Shown here: positions 23,599-32,040 of the stretch, one piece after another
How positions within the stretch are numbered: the first letter of the stretch is position 1
How the letters are laid out: each line of letters starts with the position of its first letter
Origin: CAYHCE01 sp964355015
Lineage (GTDB): Bacteria > Cyanobacteriota > Cyanobacteriia > PCC-6307 > Cyanobiaceae
Length of the DNA stretch: 39,877 nt
Reading direction: 5' to 3'
Assembly (NCBI GenBank): GCA_964355015.1
Contig: CAYHCE010000027.1
Coordinates: 1 to 39,877, forward strand
The notes under the pieces: model-generated
The model's input: only the letters and a program-made list of their open reading frames with translations
Databases searched by the model: none
What the model was told of the DNA's origin: nothing
Program-made: the position numbers and the translations under genes

Positions 23599-24288
23599 AT
23601 GTTCCTTCGCCTTCCCGTGCTGAAGCGTCTCGCTGCCGGTCTCCTTGTGGGGGCCGCCCTCTCCGCCACCGCCCTGCCTGCCTCGGCAGCGGTCGACAAC
23701 AACCTGCCCGTGCGCTGGAACACCGGCGGCGCCGTGTGGTCCACCAACCTCGACGCCTTCGTCACCTTCATCTCCACCGGTGCGGTCACCGATCGCGGCC
23801 TGGCCGGCGGCATCTCCCGTTCCGGCTGGACTGCCAGCGAACTGCGCACCGGTCTGTCCAAGACCTACAGCGTCGATCTGGTGGGTGTCAGCCGCTTTCT
23901 CTACTCCGATGCCGGGGTGAAGTTCCTCAAGGACCAGACCCGCAGCTACTTCCCGTACTGGTCGATGACCACCTACGCGGTGCAGGGTCTGAGGGGCGCG
24001 ATCATCGCCGACGCGGCCGACGGCTCGATCTCCTCGGCCGGCATCATGGCGGCCCTGCCGACGGACTTCCGTCTGGCCGATACCTGCGGCACCTACGACG
24101 GCAAGCAGAACATCTGCGCCGAGGGCAAGTGCCAGGGCGAGGCGCAGTGCACCTCGCTGCTGTCCTGGTACGTGTTCCTGCCGGCCTGCATCCAGGCCAA
24201 CCAGATGCTGGATCCCGTGGCTCAGGTGCGCGTGGCGCCGGCTCCGGCCCCTGTGTATCAGCCCGAGCCCGTCCGCGGCCTCTGGTGA
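23599..24288 (+). CDS. Secreted protein, DUF1400-like (alpha/beta hydrolase N-terminal) domain
   Basis: ATG 23599 gives 229 residues with a clear signal peptide (MFLRLPVLKRLAAG, hydrophobic core, ALPASA at the cleavage site). The mature part resembles the DUF1400 region found at the N-terminus of cyanobacterial alpha/beta hydrolases: LDAFVTFISTGAVTDRGL, then VDLVGVSRFLYSDAGVKFL and QGLRGAIIADAADGSIS. Here no hydrolase domain follows. Instead there is a short segment with five cysteines (residues about 150-200) and a Pro-rich tail. It may be a regulatory or structural relative. A strong terminator follows. Confidence 0.7.
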   Translation: MFLRLPVLKRLAAGLLVGAALSATALPASAAVDNNLPVRWNTGGAVWSTNLDAFVTFISTGAVTDRGLAGGISRSGWTASELRTGLSKTYSVDLVGVSRFLYSDAGVKFLKDQTRSYFPYWSMTTYAVQGLRGAIIADAADGSISSAGIMAALPTDFRLADTCGTYDGKQNICAEGKCQGEAQCTSLLSWYVFLPACIQANQMLDPVAQVRVAPAPAPVYQPEPVRGLW

Positions 24289-24320
24289 GATTCTGGGCCC
24301 GGGGCGGTCCCTTCACCCCA

Positions 24321-26582
24321 TCAGCTCGCCAGCCCCGGTTCAGCCGGGGCTTTTTCATGGCGGCGGGCGATCAGCAACCGGTGCTGCAGGCGCTGGGGCA
24401 GGTTCGCGCCGATCCGGGCGGTGAAGGCGCTCTCCAGCTGCCGGATCTCCTCCGGTTCCATGTGCAGGCCGAGCTGCCGGCGATAGGGCGCCTCCGGGCC
24501 GAACCAGCGCATCGTCACCGTTTCGGTGAGCTCCAGACTCAGGCTCTCCGTCCACTCCTCGATCTGCACGGCCCATCCCAGGGCCGTCAGTCCGTTCCCG
24601 AACTCGGCCGCCTCGGGCCGACAACGCAGCCACTCCGGCTCCAGCGCCGCCAGCCGGAGTGCCAGCGCTTCCAGGGACCCCACACCGCCCGATCCCGGAG
24701 TCGTGCCCGCTGCGGCCAGAAGCTCGGCCAGGGCTCCTGCCGGTCCGAGCAGCGGGGAGCTGATCAGCAGCCGGCACTCCGCCTCCGGGCTGGCCACGGC
24801 ATCGAGCCGACTCAACCAGTTCTGCAGCGGTGCTCCGGTCAGCCCGAGGAAGGGCCGCCGACCAGCGATCCACTCGAACCGTTCCCCAGGCTCCAGTTGC
24901 TCTGAAAGCACGTCGGGATGGCTGGGATCGACCAGCAGCAGGCGAGGGCTGCGCAGACTGTCGAGCAGCTGCCTCTGGGCCTCCAACCGTTCTCGATCGG
25001 CGTCAGCGCTCACCGTGATCACCACCCCTCCCTCCGGCGTGGCCTCCAGCGGATCCAGGGCCCAGAGCAGGGAATGGGCTTCCAGGATCAGGGTCCGGTC
25101 CTGACGTCGCCAGCGGGCTCCCTGCCAGAAGCGCTGCCGCAGTCGATCCAGGCGTTGGCCCTCGGCTGCGCTCTGCCGCTGCAGCCAGCGCTGCAGCGCG
25201 GCGTCCTCCGGTCCGCTGCTGAGCAGGGGCCCCTGTTCAGTTTCGCTTTCGGCGGCGGCGGCAAGCTGGGCGGCGCGGCGGTGCTGTAGCCGCCCCCGCA
25301 GCGCTCCTTCCCAGCCGAGGGTCCCCGGCTGCCAGAACACTTCACCCTGCAGGGCCGTGGGCAGGTACTGCTGGGCCACCCAGTGCTCCGCATAGGCATG
25401 GGGATAGCGGTAGCCCACCCCGTCGCCGAAGGCCTGGGCATCGCGGCTGGCATCGCGCAGGTGGGAGGGAACGTCCTGTCGGCTGGCGGCGCGAACGGTT
25501 TTCAGTGCGTCGAAGAAGCCCAGCACGCTGTTGCTCTTCTCGGCGCCGGCCAGGTAGAGGGCTGCCTGGGCCAGGGGATAGAGGCCTTCCGGCAAGCCCA
25601 CCCGCTCGAAGGCGGCGGCGCAGGCCTCCACCACCACGATCGCCTGGGGATCGGCCAGACCCACGTCCTCACCGGCAGCAATCAGCATGCGTCGGAAGAT
25701 GAACCGCGGGTTCTCGCCGGCTTCCACCATCCGCGCCAGCCAGAAGAGGGCTGCGTCGGCGTCGGAGCCCCGCAGCGACTTGATGAAGGCGCTGATCGTG
25801 TCGAAGTGGGCATCGCCCTGCTTGTCGTAGAGCACAGCCCGCTGCTGGATCGACTGCTCGGCGATCGCCAGATCGATCACAATCCGGCCCTCGACATCGG
25901 GGCTGCTGGTTTCCACTGCCAGCTCCAGGGCGTTGAGCAGGCTGCGGGCGTCGCCGTTGGCCACATCCACCAGATGGTCGACGGCTTCGGGCGCGATCTC
26001 CACCTGACGCTCGCCATAGCCGTGCTGGCAATCGCTGAGGGCGCGCTCCAGCAGACGGCGCAGATCGGCGGGTTCGAGCAGCTGCAGGCGGAACAGCCGG
26101 GCGCGGCTGACCAGCGCCTTGTTCACCTCGAAGCAGGGATTTTCGGTGGTGGCACCGATCAGGCTGAGGGTGCCGTTCTCCACCCAGGGCAGCAGGGCAT
26201 CCTGCTGGGCGGCGTTGAAGCGGTGCACCTCGTCGATGAACAGGATCGTGCGCAGCCCGTGCTGCTCAAGGCGCTGCCTGGCTGCCTCCACCTCGGAGCG
26301 CAGATCCTTGACGCCCGCCAGCACGGCGTTGAGGCTGCTGAAGTGAGCGCGGGTGGTATTGGCGATGATCCGGGCCAGGGTGGTCTTGCCGGTGCCCGGG
26401 GGTCCGTGCAGGATCAGGTTGCCCACCCGGTCGGCGGCGATGGCCCGGCGCAGCAGCCGACCGGGTCCGAGGATCCTCTCCTGACCCACGAAGTCGTCGA
26501 GGCTGCGGGGCCGCATGCGTTCGGCCAGGGGAGCGATCCTGCGGAGGGTCTCCTCGCGGCGATGGCGGAACAGATCGCTCAC
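24321..26582 (-). CDS. rarA: RarA/MgsA AAA+ ATPase fused to a methyltransferase-like domain
   Basis: RarA acts at stalled replication forks and interacts with SSB. The first 430 residues or so are a full RarA: GPPGTGKTTLARIIAN (about 60-75), ILFIDEVHRFNAAQQDALLPWVE (Walker B), IGATTENPCFEVN (sensor 1) and SDADAALFWLARMVEAGE in the MgsA C-terminal domain. A further 320 residues follow with a Rossmann-like arrangement (LEAHSLLWALDPLEATPEGGVVITVSADADRERLEAQ, then PRLLLVDPSHP). This fusion is known from cyanobacteria as RarA with an unknown or methyltransferase-like domain. A canonical SAM-binding glycine motif is not evident. Length 753 fits the fused form. Confidence 0.92.
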   Translation of the reverse strand: MSDLFRHRREETLRRIAPLAERMRPRSLDDFVGQERILGPGRLLRRAIAADRVGNLILHGPPGTGKTTLARIIANTTRAHFSSLNAVLAGVKDLRSEVEAARQRLEQHGLRTILFIDEVHRFNAAQQDALLPWVENGTLSLIGATTENPCFEVNKALVSRARLFRLQLLEPADLRRLLERALSDCQHGYGERQVEIAPEAVDHLVDVANGDARSLLNALELAVETSSPDVEGRIVIDLAIAEQSIQQRAVLYDKQGDAHFDTISAFIKSLRGSDADAALFWLARMVEAGENPRFIFRRMLIAAGEDVGLADPQAIVVVEACAAAFERVGLPEGLYPLAQAALYLAGAEKSNSVLGFFDALKTVRAASRQDVPSHLRDASRDAQAFGDGVGYRYPHAYAEHWVAQQYLPTALQGEVFWQPGTLGWEGALRGRLQHRRAAQLAAAAESETEQGPLLSSGPEDAALQRWLQRQSAAEGQRLDRLRQRFWQGARWRRQDRTLILEAHSLLWALDPLEATPEGGVVITVSADADRERLEAQRQLLDSLRSPRLLLVDPSHPDVLSEQLEPGERFEWIAGRRPFLGLTGAPLQNWLSRLDAVASPEAECRLLISSPLLGPAGALAELLAAAGTTPGSGGVGSLEALALRLAALEPEWLRCRPEAAEFGNGLTALGWAVQIEEWTESLSLELTETVTMRWFGPEAPYRRQLGLHMEPEEIRQLESAFTARIGANLPQRLQHRLLIARRHEKAPAEPGLAS
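24331..24355 (+). terminator. Rho-independent terminator
   Basis: AGCCCCGG (24331-24338), loop TTCAG and CCGGGGCT (24344-24351) are followed by TTTTT (24351-24355). It ends the DUF1400-like transcript 42 nt after its stop. It lies inside the 3' coding end of the convergent rarA fusion gene (which stops at 24321), so its sequence is under both constraints. Confidence 0.85.
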
Positions 26583-26598
26583 GGCCCTGAGAATGAGC

Positions 26599-27243
26599 TC
26601 ACTCCACCCGCGGATGGAAGCGGCTGCTGAAACCCAGCAGGTCGAACCCGCTGAACAGGAAGCTGATGCCCACCAGAAGCCCGATCACCGAGAGCAGGCC
26701 GGCCGGGCTCATCGTGAGGATCAGCAGACCGAGAACGAGGGTGACGATGCCGTTGGCCAGCCCCCAGCCCCAGCCCCTGGTGGTGCGGTGGGAGAGGGAA
26801 ACGATCGCCATCACCACCCCCTCCGCCAGGAACACGATGCCGATCGCCATGGCCAGCGCCTTCACCTGCAGCGCCGCGGGCACCACTCCGGATTTGAACT
26901 GCAGCACCATCCAGATCCCGGTGACCAGGAACAGGGTGGAGACCACCAGCCGCCAGAAGCAATGCCAGCGCTCGAGGCGCCGGGCACGGGAGAGGTTGTC
27001 GATCCAGCCCACCAGGCCCCCCACCAGGAAGGCGATCGCCACCATCACGGTGACGGAGGCCGAGGCCACCACGGGAAAACTCAGGGCGAGGATCCCCAGC
27101 ACGATCATGATGATCCCCTCGGCCTGGGTGAGGCCCCGCAGCCTGCCGGTTTCCTCGGCCTTTCGATCGAGGGGAGTGGCTACGGGGTCTTCGTCCGGGG
27201 TGTTGAAGGTCGCGCCGGAGGGCATGGGATCAGGTGGACACAT
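26599..27243 (-). CDS. HdeD/DUF308 family membrane protein
   Basis: From ATG 27243 the product has 214 residues (a TTG at 27252 and ATG 27225 are alternatives). A polar N-terminus of about 35 residues is followed by six hydrophobic helices arranged as paired repeats: GIIMIVLGILALSFPVVASAS, VMVAIAFLVGGLVGWID, then a second half with ALAMAIGIVFLAEGVVMAIVSL and NGIVTLVLGLLILTMSPAGLL. This matches the HdeD/DUF308 family, named for E. coli acid resistance; a stress role is known only for a few members. It sits 16 nt upstream of rarA on the same strand. Confidence 0.85.
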   Translation of the reverse strand: MCPPDPMPSGATFNTPDEDPVATPLDRKAEETGRLRGLTQAEGIIMIVLGILALSFPVVASASVTVMVAIAFLVGGLVGWIDNLSRARRLERWHCFWRLVVSTLFLVTGIWMVLQFKSGVVPAALQVKALAMAIGIVFLAEGVVMAIVSLSHRTTRGWGWGLANGIVTLVLGLLILTMSPAGLLSVIGLLVGISFLFSGFDLLGFSSRFHPRVE

Positions 27244-27347
27244 CAACCGCAAGGTAGGCAGGGGCTCAGGCCCCGAGCGTTCAGCGTCATTCTCTGAGAT
27301 CTGCCCGGCACAATCGAGTCGGGGCTATCCCACCAGAACGATCGACT

Positions 27348-27551
27348 TCAGAACTTGCGCAGTTCCCTGCGGATCTTGAGGCGGTCGCCGGAGTGCTGCT
27401 GGTTGAACAGCAGGATCGGCACGCTCACCAGCAACAGGGCCAGCGCCGCCACGCTCCACCAGGCGATGGCCGGCCTGGCGGGAGAGCATGGGGCCTGGGG
27501 TCTGGGTCCCCGCCGACGGCGTCGAGCCGATGACCTCTCGAACCGTGCCAT
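27348..27551 (-). CDS. Small single-pass membrane protein with basic N-terminus
   Basis: The 67-residue product begins with an Arg-rich segment (RFERSSARRRRRGPRPQ), then one hydrophobic helix (WWSVAALALLLVSVPILLF), then a charged tail (KIRRELRKF). The positive-inside rule would place the N-terminus in the cytoplasm. I recognise no family. It is divergent from the antiporter cluster. Confidence 0.45.
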   Translation of the reverse strand: MARFERSSARRRRRGPRPQAPCSPARPAIAWWSVAALALLLVSVPILLFNQQHSGDRLKIRRELRKF

Positions 27552-27691
27552 GGCTCGATGCTGCGGGCTTGTTGCTCCCCCACTCTGGCGAGGCCGGGTC
27601 CGCCCGATCGCCAGCCGCCGATCTCGATCCGCCGATCCAGCGCCCGCTTGCTGGGGAGGGGTGAAAGGATTCCCGGCAACGAAGCTGAAGG

Positions 27692-29056
27692 TTGTTGCCC
27701 TTGAACGTGTCTGCCCCGTTGCTCGCGATCGGTGGCCATCAGCTCGAGGCGGCCGAGACCCTGATCCAGGTGGGCCGGTTCGTGGTGATCCTGTTCGCCG
27801 CCCGGGCCTTGGCGGAGCTGATGGTGCGGTTGCGGCTGCCGGCGATCCTCGGCGAACTGGTGGCGGGCGTGCTGATCGGCGTTTCCGGGCTGCATCTGAT
27901 CCTCGCGCCCGGACTGGGTGGGGAGCTCAACGGCTTCGCCCAGGGCACGATCACGGCGCTCCCCCACGTGGGCCCCGAGCAGGTGCGGGAGATCTATGAC
28001 CACTCCTTCGCCAATCTGCAGGCGGTGGCGAAGATCGGCCTCTTCTCGCTGCTGTTCCTCACTGGTCTGGAGAGCGAACTGGATGAACTGGTGGCGGTGG
28101 GGGGCCAGGCGATCACGGTGGCGCTCACCGGGGTGATCCTTCCCTTCGCCCTGGGCACCGCCGGCCTGCACGTTTTCTTCGCCGTGCCGCTGCTGCCGGC
28201 GATCTTCGCCGGCGCGGCGATGACCGCCACGAGCATCGGCATCACCGCCAGCGTGCTGGGCGAGCTGAAGTTCCTGCGCACCCGGGAGGGACAGACGGTG
28301 ATCGGCGCCGCCGTGCTCGACGACATCCTCGGCATCGTGATCCTGGCTGTGGTGGTGGCCCTGGCGGGCGGCGAGGGATTCGCCCTCGGCCCGATCCTGA
28401 AGCTGATCGCCGCCGCCGCCGCCGTGTTCGTGGTGGTGGCCCTGTTCATCAGCCGCACCGCCGCCCCTGGTTTCGACTGGCTGCTCGATCGGCTGCGGGC
28501 CCCTGGCGAGGTGGCGGTGGCGGCCTTCCTGGTGCTTTCCCTTGCCTGTTTCGCGGCCCAGGGCAGCCTCCAGGCCTTCAGCCTGGAGGCTGCCCTGGGC
28601 GCTTTCGCCGGTGGTCTGATTCTGAGCTCCTCCAAGCACCGCAAGGAGATTGAGGAAGCGGTGAGGCCCCTGGTGGCCCTGTTCGCCACCTTTTTCTTCG
28701 TGCTGATCGGCAGCAGCATGGATCTCTCCGTGCTCAATCCCTTCGATGCCACCAACCATGAAGGGCTGGTGATGGCCGGCTTCCTGCTGGTGGCCGCGAT
28801 GCTGAGCAAGGTGGCGGCTGGGTGGAGTTACCTGAGCCGTGAGCCCACCAACCGGCTGGCGGTGGGGCTGGGGATGATGCCCCGCGGCGAGGTGGGTCTG
28901 ATCTTTCTTGGCCTCGGCACCCAGACCGGGGTGCTGGGTCCCTCCCTGGAGGCGGCGATCCTGCTGATGGTGATGGGCACCACCTTCCTGGCGCCCGTGT
29001 TGCTGCGATTGGTGCTGGCGGATCCAGGCGATGCGGTGGCGGAGGTTGTCCCCTGA
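27692..29056 (+). CDS. Kef/NhaS3-type cation:proton antiporter (CPA2)
   Basis: A CPA2 antiporter exchanges Na+ or K+ for protons. The 454-residue protein has about 12 hydrophobic helices. Typical CPA2 blocks are LRLPAILGELVAGVLIG near the start, TATSIGITASVLGEL, the paired acidic residues in VLDDILGIVILAVVVAL, and GMMPRGEVGLIFLGLG. No TrkA-N/RCK domain is attached, unlike KefB/C, which points to an NhaS3/NapA-like form. The first codon is TTG at 27692; GTG 27707 is an alternative. It is followed 107 nt later by mrpC in the same orientation and probably heads the ion-transport cluster. Confidence 0.88.
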   Translation: MLPLNVSAPLLAIGGHQLEAAETLIQVGRFVVILFAARALAELMVRLRLPAILGELVAGVLIGVSGLHLILAPGLGGELNGFAQGTITALPHVGPEQVREIYDHSFANLQAVAKIGLFSLLFLTGLESELDELVAVGGQAITVALTGVILPFALGTAGLHVFFAVPLLPAIFAGAAMTATSIGITASVLGELKFLRTREGQTVIGAAVLDDILGIVILAVVVALAGGEGFALGPILKLIAAAAAVFVVVALFISRTAAPGFDWLLDRLRAPGEVAVAAFLVLSLACFAAQGSLQAFSLEAALGAFAGGLILSSSKHRKEIEEAVRPLVALFATFFFVLIGSSMDLSVLNPFDATNHEGLVMAGFLLVAAMLSKVAAGWSYLSREPTNRLAVGLGMMPRGEVGLIFLGLGTQTGVLGPSLEAAILLMVMGTTFLAPVLLRLVLADPGDAVAEVVP

Positions 29057-29163
29057 ACCATGGGCACTTTGATGACGGCATATCACGGGATCGTGCGGTG
29101 TTCTGCTTGGTATCGAAATCAAGCATCGTAGGGTTCCTGATCATTGGCATCGTCTGTGAATTC

Positions 29164-29544
29164 ATGGCCATCCTTGATGCCATCGATGGCTTTCGGGTGA
29201 TGGAGGCGCTGCTGCTGCTCACTGTGTTCACCGGCTTTGTGGGTCTGCTGCTGCGCCGCAACCTCTTCCTCAAGGTGATGGCAATGGATGTGATGGGTAC
29301 GGGGGTGATCGCCTTCTTCGTGCTCGTTGCTGCCCGCAGCGGATTGCGCACCCCGATCCTCGAACGCAGTGCTGTGGTCCTCGGCGGCAGGGCCTGGGCC
29401 GATCCGATCCCCCAGGCCGTGATCCTCACCGCTGTGGTGATCGGCCTCTCGATTCAGGCGCTGTTGCTGGTGGCGATCACCCGCCTGGCCAGCGTGGATC
29501 CCAGCCTCGATGGGGGCCAGCTCGATCAGCTTGGCCGGGACTGA
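29164..29544 (+). CDS. mrpC: Mrp antiporter subunit C (NuoK-like)
   Basis: MrpC resembles NuoK and is a three-helix subunit of the Mrp Na+/H+ antiporter. ATG 29164 gives 126 residues; GTG 29098 (148 residues) and ATG 29200 are other options. The blocks MEALLLLTVFTGFVGLLLRR, NLFLKVMAMDVMGTGVIAFFVLVAARSG and ADPIPQAVILTAVVIGLSIQALLLV are typical of cyanobacterial MrpC. The acidic residue in AMDVM takes the place of the proton-path carboxylates of NuoK. mrpD follows after 9 nt. Confidence 0.85.
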   Translation: MAILDAIDGFRVMEALLLLTVFTGFVGLLLRRNLFLKVMAMDVMGTGVIAFFVLVAARSGLRTPILERSAVVLGGRAWADPIPQAVILTAVVIGLSIQALLLVAITRLASVDPSLDGGQLDQLGRD

Positions 29545-29553
29545 GGGCCACCG

Positions 29554-31080
29554 ATGCCTCTATTTTCCCTGGTGTCCTGGAACCCGAGTGGTTCGGGCCT
29601 GACGATCGCCTGGCTGCTGTTTCCCTTTCTGGCGGCGTTCCTGGCGGCTTTGCTGCCGCGGCTGGCGCGTCCGCTGATTCTCCTGGTGGTGGCCACCACG
29701 CTGGCGATGGCCCTGGCGGCTCTGCTGGGCTGGCTGCCGTCCGAGCTGGTCCTGCTCGGTCCCCTCGGCGTACGTCTGCAGCTGGATTCCCTCGCTTCGC
29801 CCTTGCTGCTGCTGACGGGCCTGGTGAGCGCGGCGGTGCTGGTGGAGGGCTGGGGGCGCGATCCGGACAAGCCCTTTCTGTTGTTGCTGCTGCTGCTGCA
29901 GGGCGGGATCGATTCGGCGATCGTGGCCAGCGATCTGATCAGCATCTATGTGGCCCAGGAGGTGGTGGGGATCAGCACCTTTCTGCTCCTGGTGCAGGGA
30001 AATCGGCCCCCCCAGCTCTGGATCGGTCTGCGTTACCTGCTGATCGGCAACAGCGTGATGCTTCTCTACCTGCTCGGTGCGGCGCTCGTGTACCGCGAAC
30101 AGGGCAGCTTCGCGCTGGCGGGACTGGAGCAGAGCAGCGGCATGGCCCTGGCGCTGCTGCTGGTGGCCCTCTTCACCAAGGCCGAACTGTTCATCTCCGG
30201 GCTTTGGCTGCCCCGCACCAACGCCGTGGCCCCGGCCGCAGTCTCCGCCCTGATCTCGGGCGGAGTGGTGTGCGCCGGCCTAGCTCCCCTGCTGCGCATC
30301 TCGGCGGCGGTGGAGAGTTTGGGCCCCCTGCTGCGCTGGATCGGTCTCGCCAGTGCCCTGCTGGGCCTGGTCTTCGCCCTGGCCGAGCGCCGGGTGGCGC
30401 GGCTGCTCGCCTGGAGCACCATCTCCCAGATGGGCATGGTGCTGCTGGTTCCGGCGGCAGGGGGGCTGTATGCCCTGGCCCATGGTCTGGCCAAGGCGGC
30501 GTTGTTCCTGGTCTGCGGGCGGCTGCCCGCGGTTTCGCTCGATGCCTGGCGAGCCCAAGCGCTGCCATGGCGACACGGGGCTCCGCTGCTGCTGGCCTCC
30601 CTTTCGATCGCCGGGGCCCCGCCCCTGCTCGGTTTTCTGGCCAAGGAGCAGCTGAGCATGGCCCTTGATGGCCCGAAGGCGGGGCTGCAACCCGCAGCCG
30701 TACTGCCTGCAGCCGTACTGCTCCTGTCGGTGGGCACGGCAGCCGTGTATGCCCGCCTGTGGCGCCTACCCAGCAACGCCGCCACGGCGGAGGAGGGGCA
30801 ACCGGCCTCGTCGGGGGCGCTGCTGCTGGTGGCGGCGCTGCTGCTGCTGAATCTCACCCCCTGGGCCCTGAAGGCCTGGAGCACTCTGATGGGCCAGGGA
30901 ATGACCAATGCCCTGCTCAAGTCGGCTGGCCTGCTGCTCGCCGGCCTGGGCCTTCAGCGGCTGTGGCCCACAGGCGCCAACGGCTTTCGCCTGCCCGATC
31001 TGGAGGGCTTCGATGACCTGCTCGGCGGCGCCGCCCTGGTGGGGGCCGCGCTGGTGCTGGTGCTGGTGCTGGGCCGATGA
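29554..31080 (+). CDS. mrpD: Mrp antiporter large subunit D (NuoL/M/N-like)
   Basis: This is the ion-translocating antiporter-like subunit. The 508-residue protein has about 14 helices. The conserved Glu of TM5 is in YVAQEVVGISTFLLL, the TM7 Lys in LFTKAELFISGLWLPRTNAVAPAAVSALISG, and a further Lys in HGLAKAALFLVCG. These are the residues expected for proton or Na+ transfer, so it looks functional. It is the only large subunit in the cluster; canonical Mrp has two (MrpA and MrpD). The stop overlaps the mrpE start as ATGA. Confidence 0.88.
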   Translation: MPLFSLVSWNPSGSGLTIAWLLFPFLAAFLAALLPRLARPLILLVVATTLAMALAALLGWLPSELVLLGPLGVRLQLDSLASPLLLLTGLVSAAVLVEGWGRDPDKPFLLLLLLLQGGIDSAIVASDLISIYVAQEVVGISTFLLLVQGNRPPQLWIGLRYLLIGNSVMLLYLLGAALVYREQGSFALAGLEQSSGMALALLLVALFTKAELFISGLWLPRTNAVAPAAVSALISGGVVCAGLAPLLRISAAVESLGPLLRWIGLASALLGLVFALAERRVARLLAWSTISQMGMVLLVPAAGGLYALAHGLAKAALFLVCGRLPAVSLDAWRAQALPWRHGAPLLLASLSIAGAPPLLGFLAKEQLSMALDGPKAGLQPAAVLPAAVLLLSVGTAAVYARLWRLPSNAATAEEGQPASSGALLLVAALLLLNLTPWALKAWSTLMGQGMTNALLKSAGLLLAGLGLQRLWPTGANGFRLPDLEGFDDLLGGAALVGAALVLVLVLGR

Positions 31081-31517
31081 CGCCGTTTCTCACCATCGCC
31101 TTCCGCCTGGCACTGTGGTGCCTGCTCACCGCCGATCCACGGCCGGTGAACCTGGCGATCGGACTGGCCGTGGCCCTCCTGCTACCCAGCCATCGCGGCC
31201 ATGGCCTGCCACCGCGGCAGCTGGCGGCGACAGTGGGCCGCACCCTGCGGGTGATTCCCCAGGCCTACGCAGAAGCCTTCCGCATGATGCGCATCGCCCA
31301 CGGGCGAGAGCGGCTGGTGGAGATCCAGGCCTCCGAAGCGCTGGGTCCGGGCCGGTCGCGGCGTGCCCCCGGCCTGCTGGTGTTCCTGGATATCCTGCGG
31401 ATCAGCTTCACGCCCCTCACCCTCGTCCTGGGGATCAGTGGGGATGGCCGCCGGTACCGCGTCCATCTTCTCGAACCCAACCGGCAGCCTGCCGCTCGGG
31501 AGCTCCTGGAACCATGA
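31077..31517 (+). CDS. mrpE: Mrp antiporter subunit E
   Basis: MrpE is a small subunit with N-terminal membrane helices and a cytosolic C-terminal domain. The 146-residue product has hydrophobic segments at about 4-35 (FRLALWCLLTADPRPVNLAIGLAVALLL), the family-type 'N...G' after the first helix, and the soluble part VGRTLRVIPQAYAEAFRMMRIAH. It overlaps mrpD and mrpF by 4 nt each (ATGA). Confidence 0.82.
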   Translation: MTPFLTIAFRLALWCLLTADPRPVNLAIGLAVALLLPSHRGHGLPPRQLAATVGRTLRVIPQAYAEAFRMMRIAHGRERLVEIQASEALGPGRSRRAPGLLVFLDILRISFTPLTLVLGISGDGRRYRVHLLEPNRQPAARELLEP

Positions 31518-31762
31518 CCGCCCTTCTCTACGGCATGGTGCTGGCGCTGCTGATGCCGATCGCCGTGGCCTGCCGCCGCACCGATGTCTGGCATCTGCTG
31601 GCGGCGTTCACCAGCCTCTCCACCAAGGTGGCGGTGTTGATGCTGGTGGTGTCGGTGGTGCGCGACGACTGGATGATCGGCCTGGTGGGCGTGATCATCC
31701 TCAGTGTCGGCAACGCCGGCCTGCTGCTGCTGGCCAACCTGCTCTGGGGCAGCGAGCCTTGA
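31514..31762 (+). CDS. mrpF: Mrp antiporter subunit F
   Basis: The 82-residue product has three helices, starting MTALLYGMVLALLMPIAVAC. It contains CRRTDVWHLLAAFTSLSTKVAVLMLVVSVV and ends IILSVGNAGLLLLANLLWG. Size and position between E and G identify it as MrpF. Typical MrpF has a conserved Asp early in the protein; here an Asp follows the first helix (RRTDVW). Start and stop both overlap neighbours. Confidence 0.78.
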   Translation: MTALLYGMVLALLMPIAVACRRTDVWHLLAAFTSLSTKVAVLMLVVSVVRDDWMIGLVGVIILSVGNAGLLLLANLLWGSEP

Positions 31763-32040
31763 ACCTGCTCAGCCTGCTGCTGATCAGCCTGGGACTGGTG
31801 TTCTGGTTCTGGGGGAGCTGGCCCCTGCTCGGGCGGGCCAGCTATCTGAGCAAGCTGCACACCCTCTCGGTGGCCGACAACCTGGGCTCGGCGCTGATGC
31901 TGGTGGGGCTGCTCCTGAAACTGCCGCGGGAATGGCCGCTGCTGATGCTGGCGCTGCTGATGCTCGTGATCTGGAACACGATCCTCGGCTACGTGCTGGC
32001 GGCCTGTTCCCAGTCGCGGCCGCGGCGTGGATCCGGATGA
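31759..32040 (+). CDS. mrpG: Mrp antiporter subunit G
   Basis: The 93-residue product begins at TTG 31759, overlapping the mrpF stop as TTGA. The MrpG pattern is visible: GLVFWFWGSWPLLGRASYLSKLH (one helix, then the re-entrant loop with the family-type 'LHTLSVADNLGSALMLVGLLL'), then a last helix MLALLMLVIWNTILGYVLA. The Thr-Leu-Ser-Val-Ala-Asp turn matches the family's LHAATKADTLG block. The C-terminus is basic. Confidence 0.78.
   Translation: MNLLSLLLISLGLVFWFWGSWPLLGRASYLSKLHTLSVADNLGSALMLVGLLLKLPREWPLLMLALLMLVIWNTILGYVLAACSQSRPRRGSG

Noticed and set aside
27425..29122. A 565-residue open frame on the minus strand opposite the CPA2/mrpC region
   Set aside because: It is rich in His, Gln and Gly with no domain, and is the antisense shadow of the clearly real antiporter gene.
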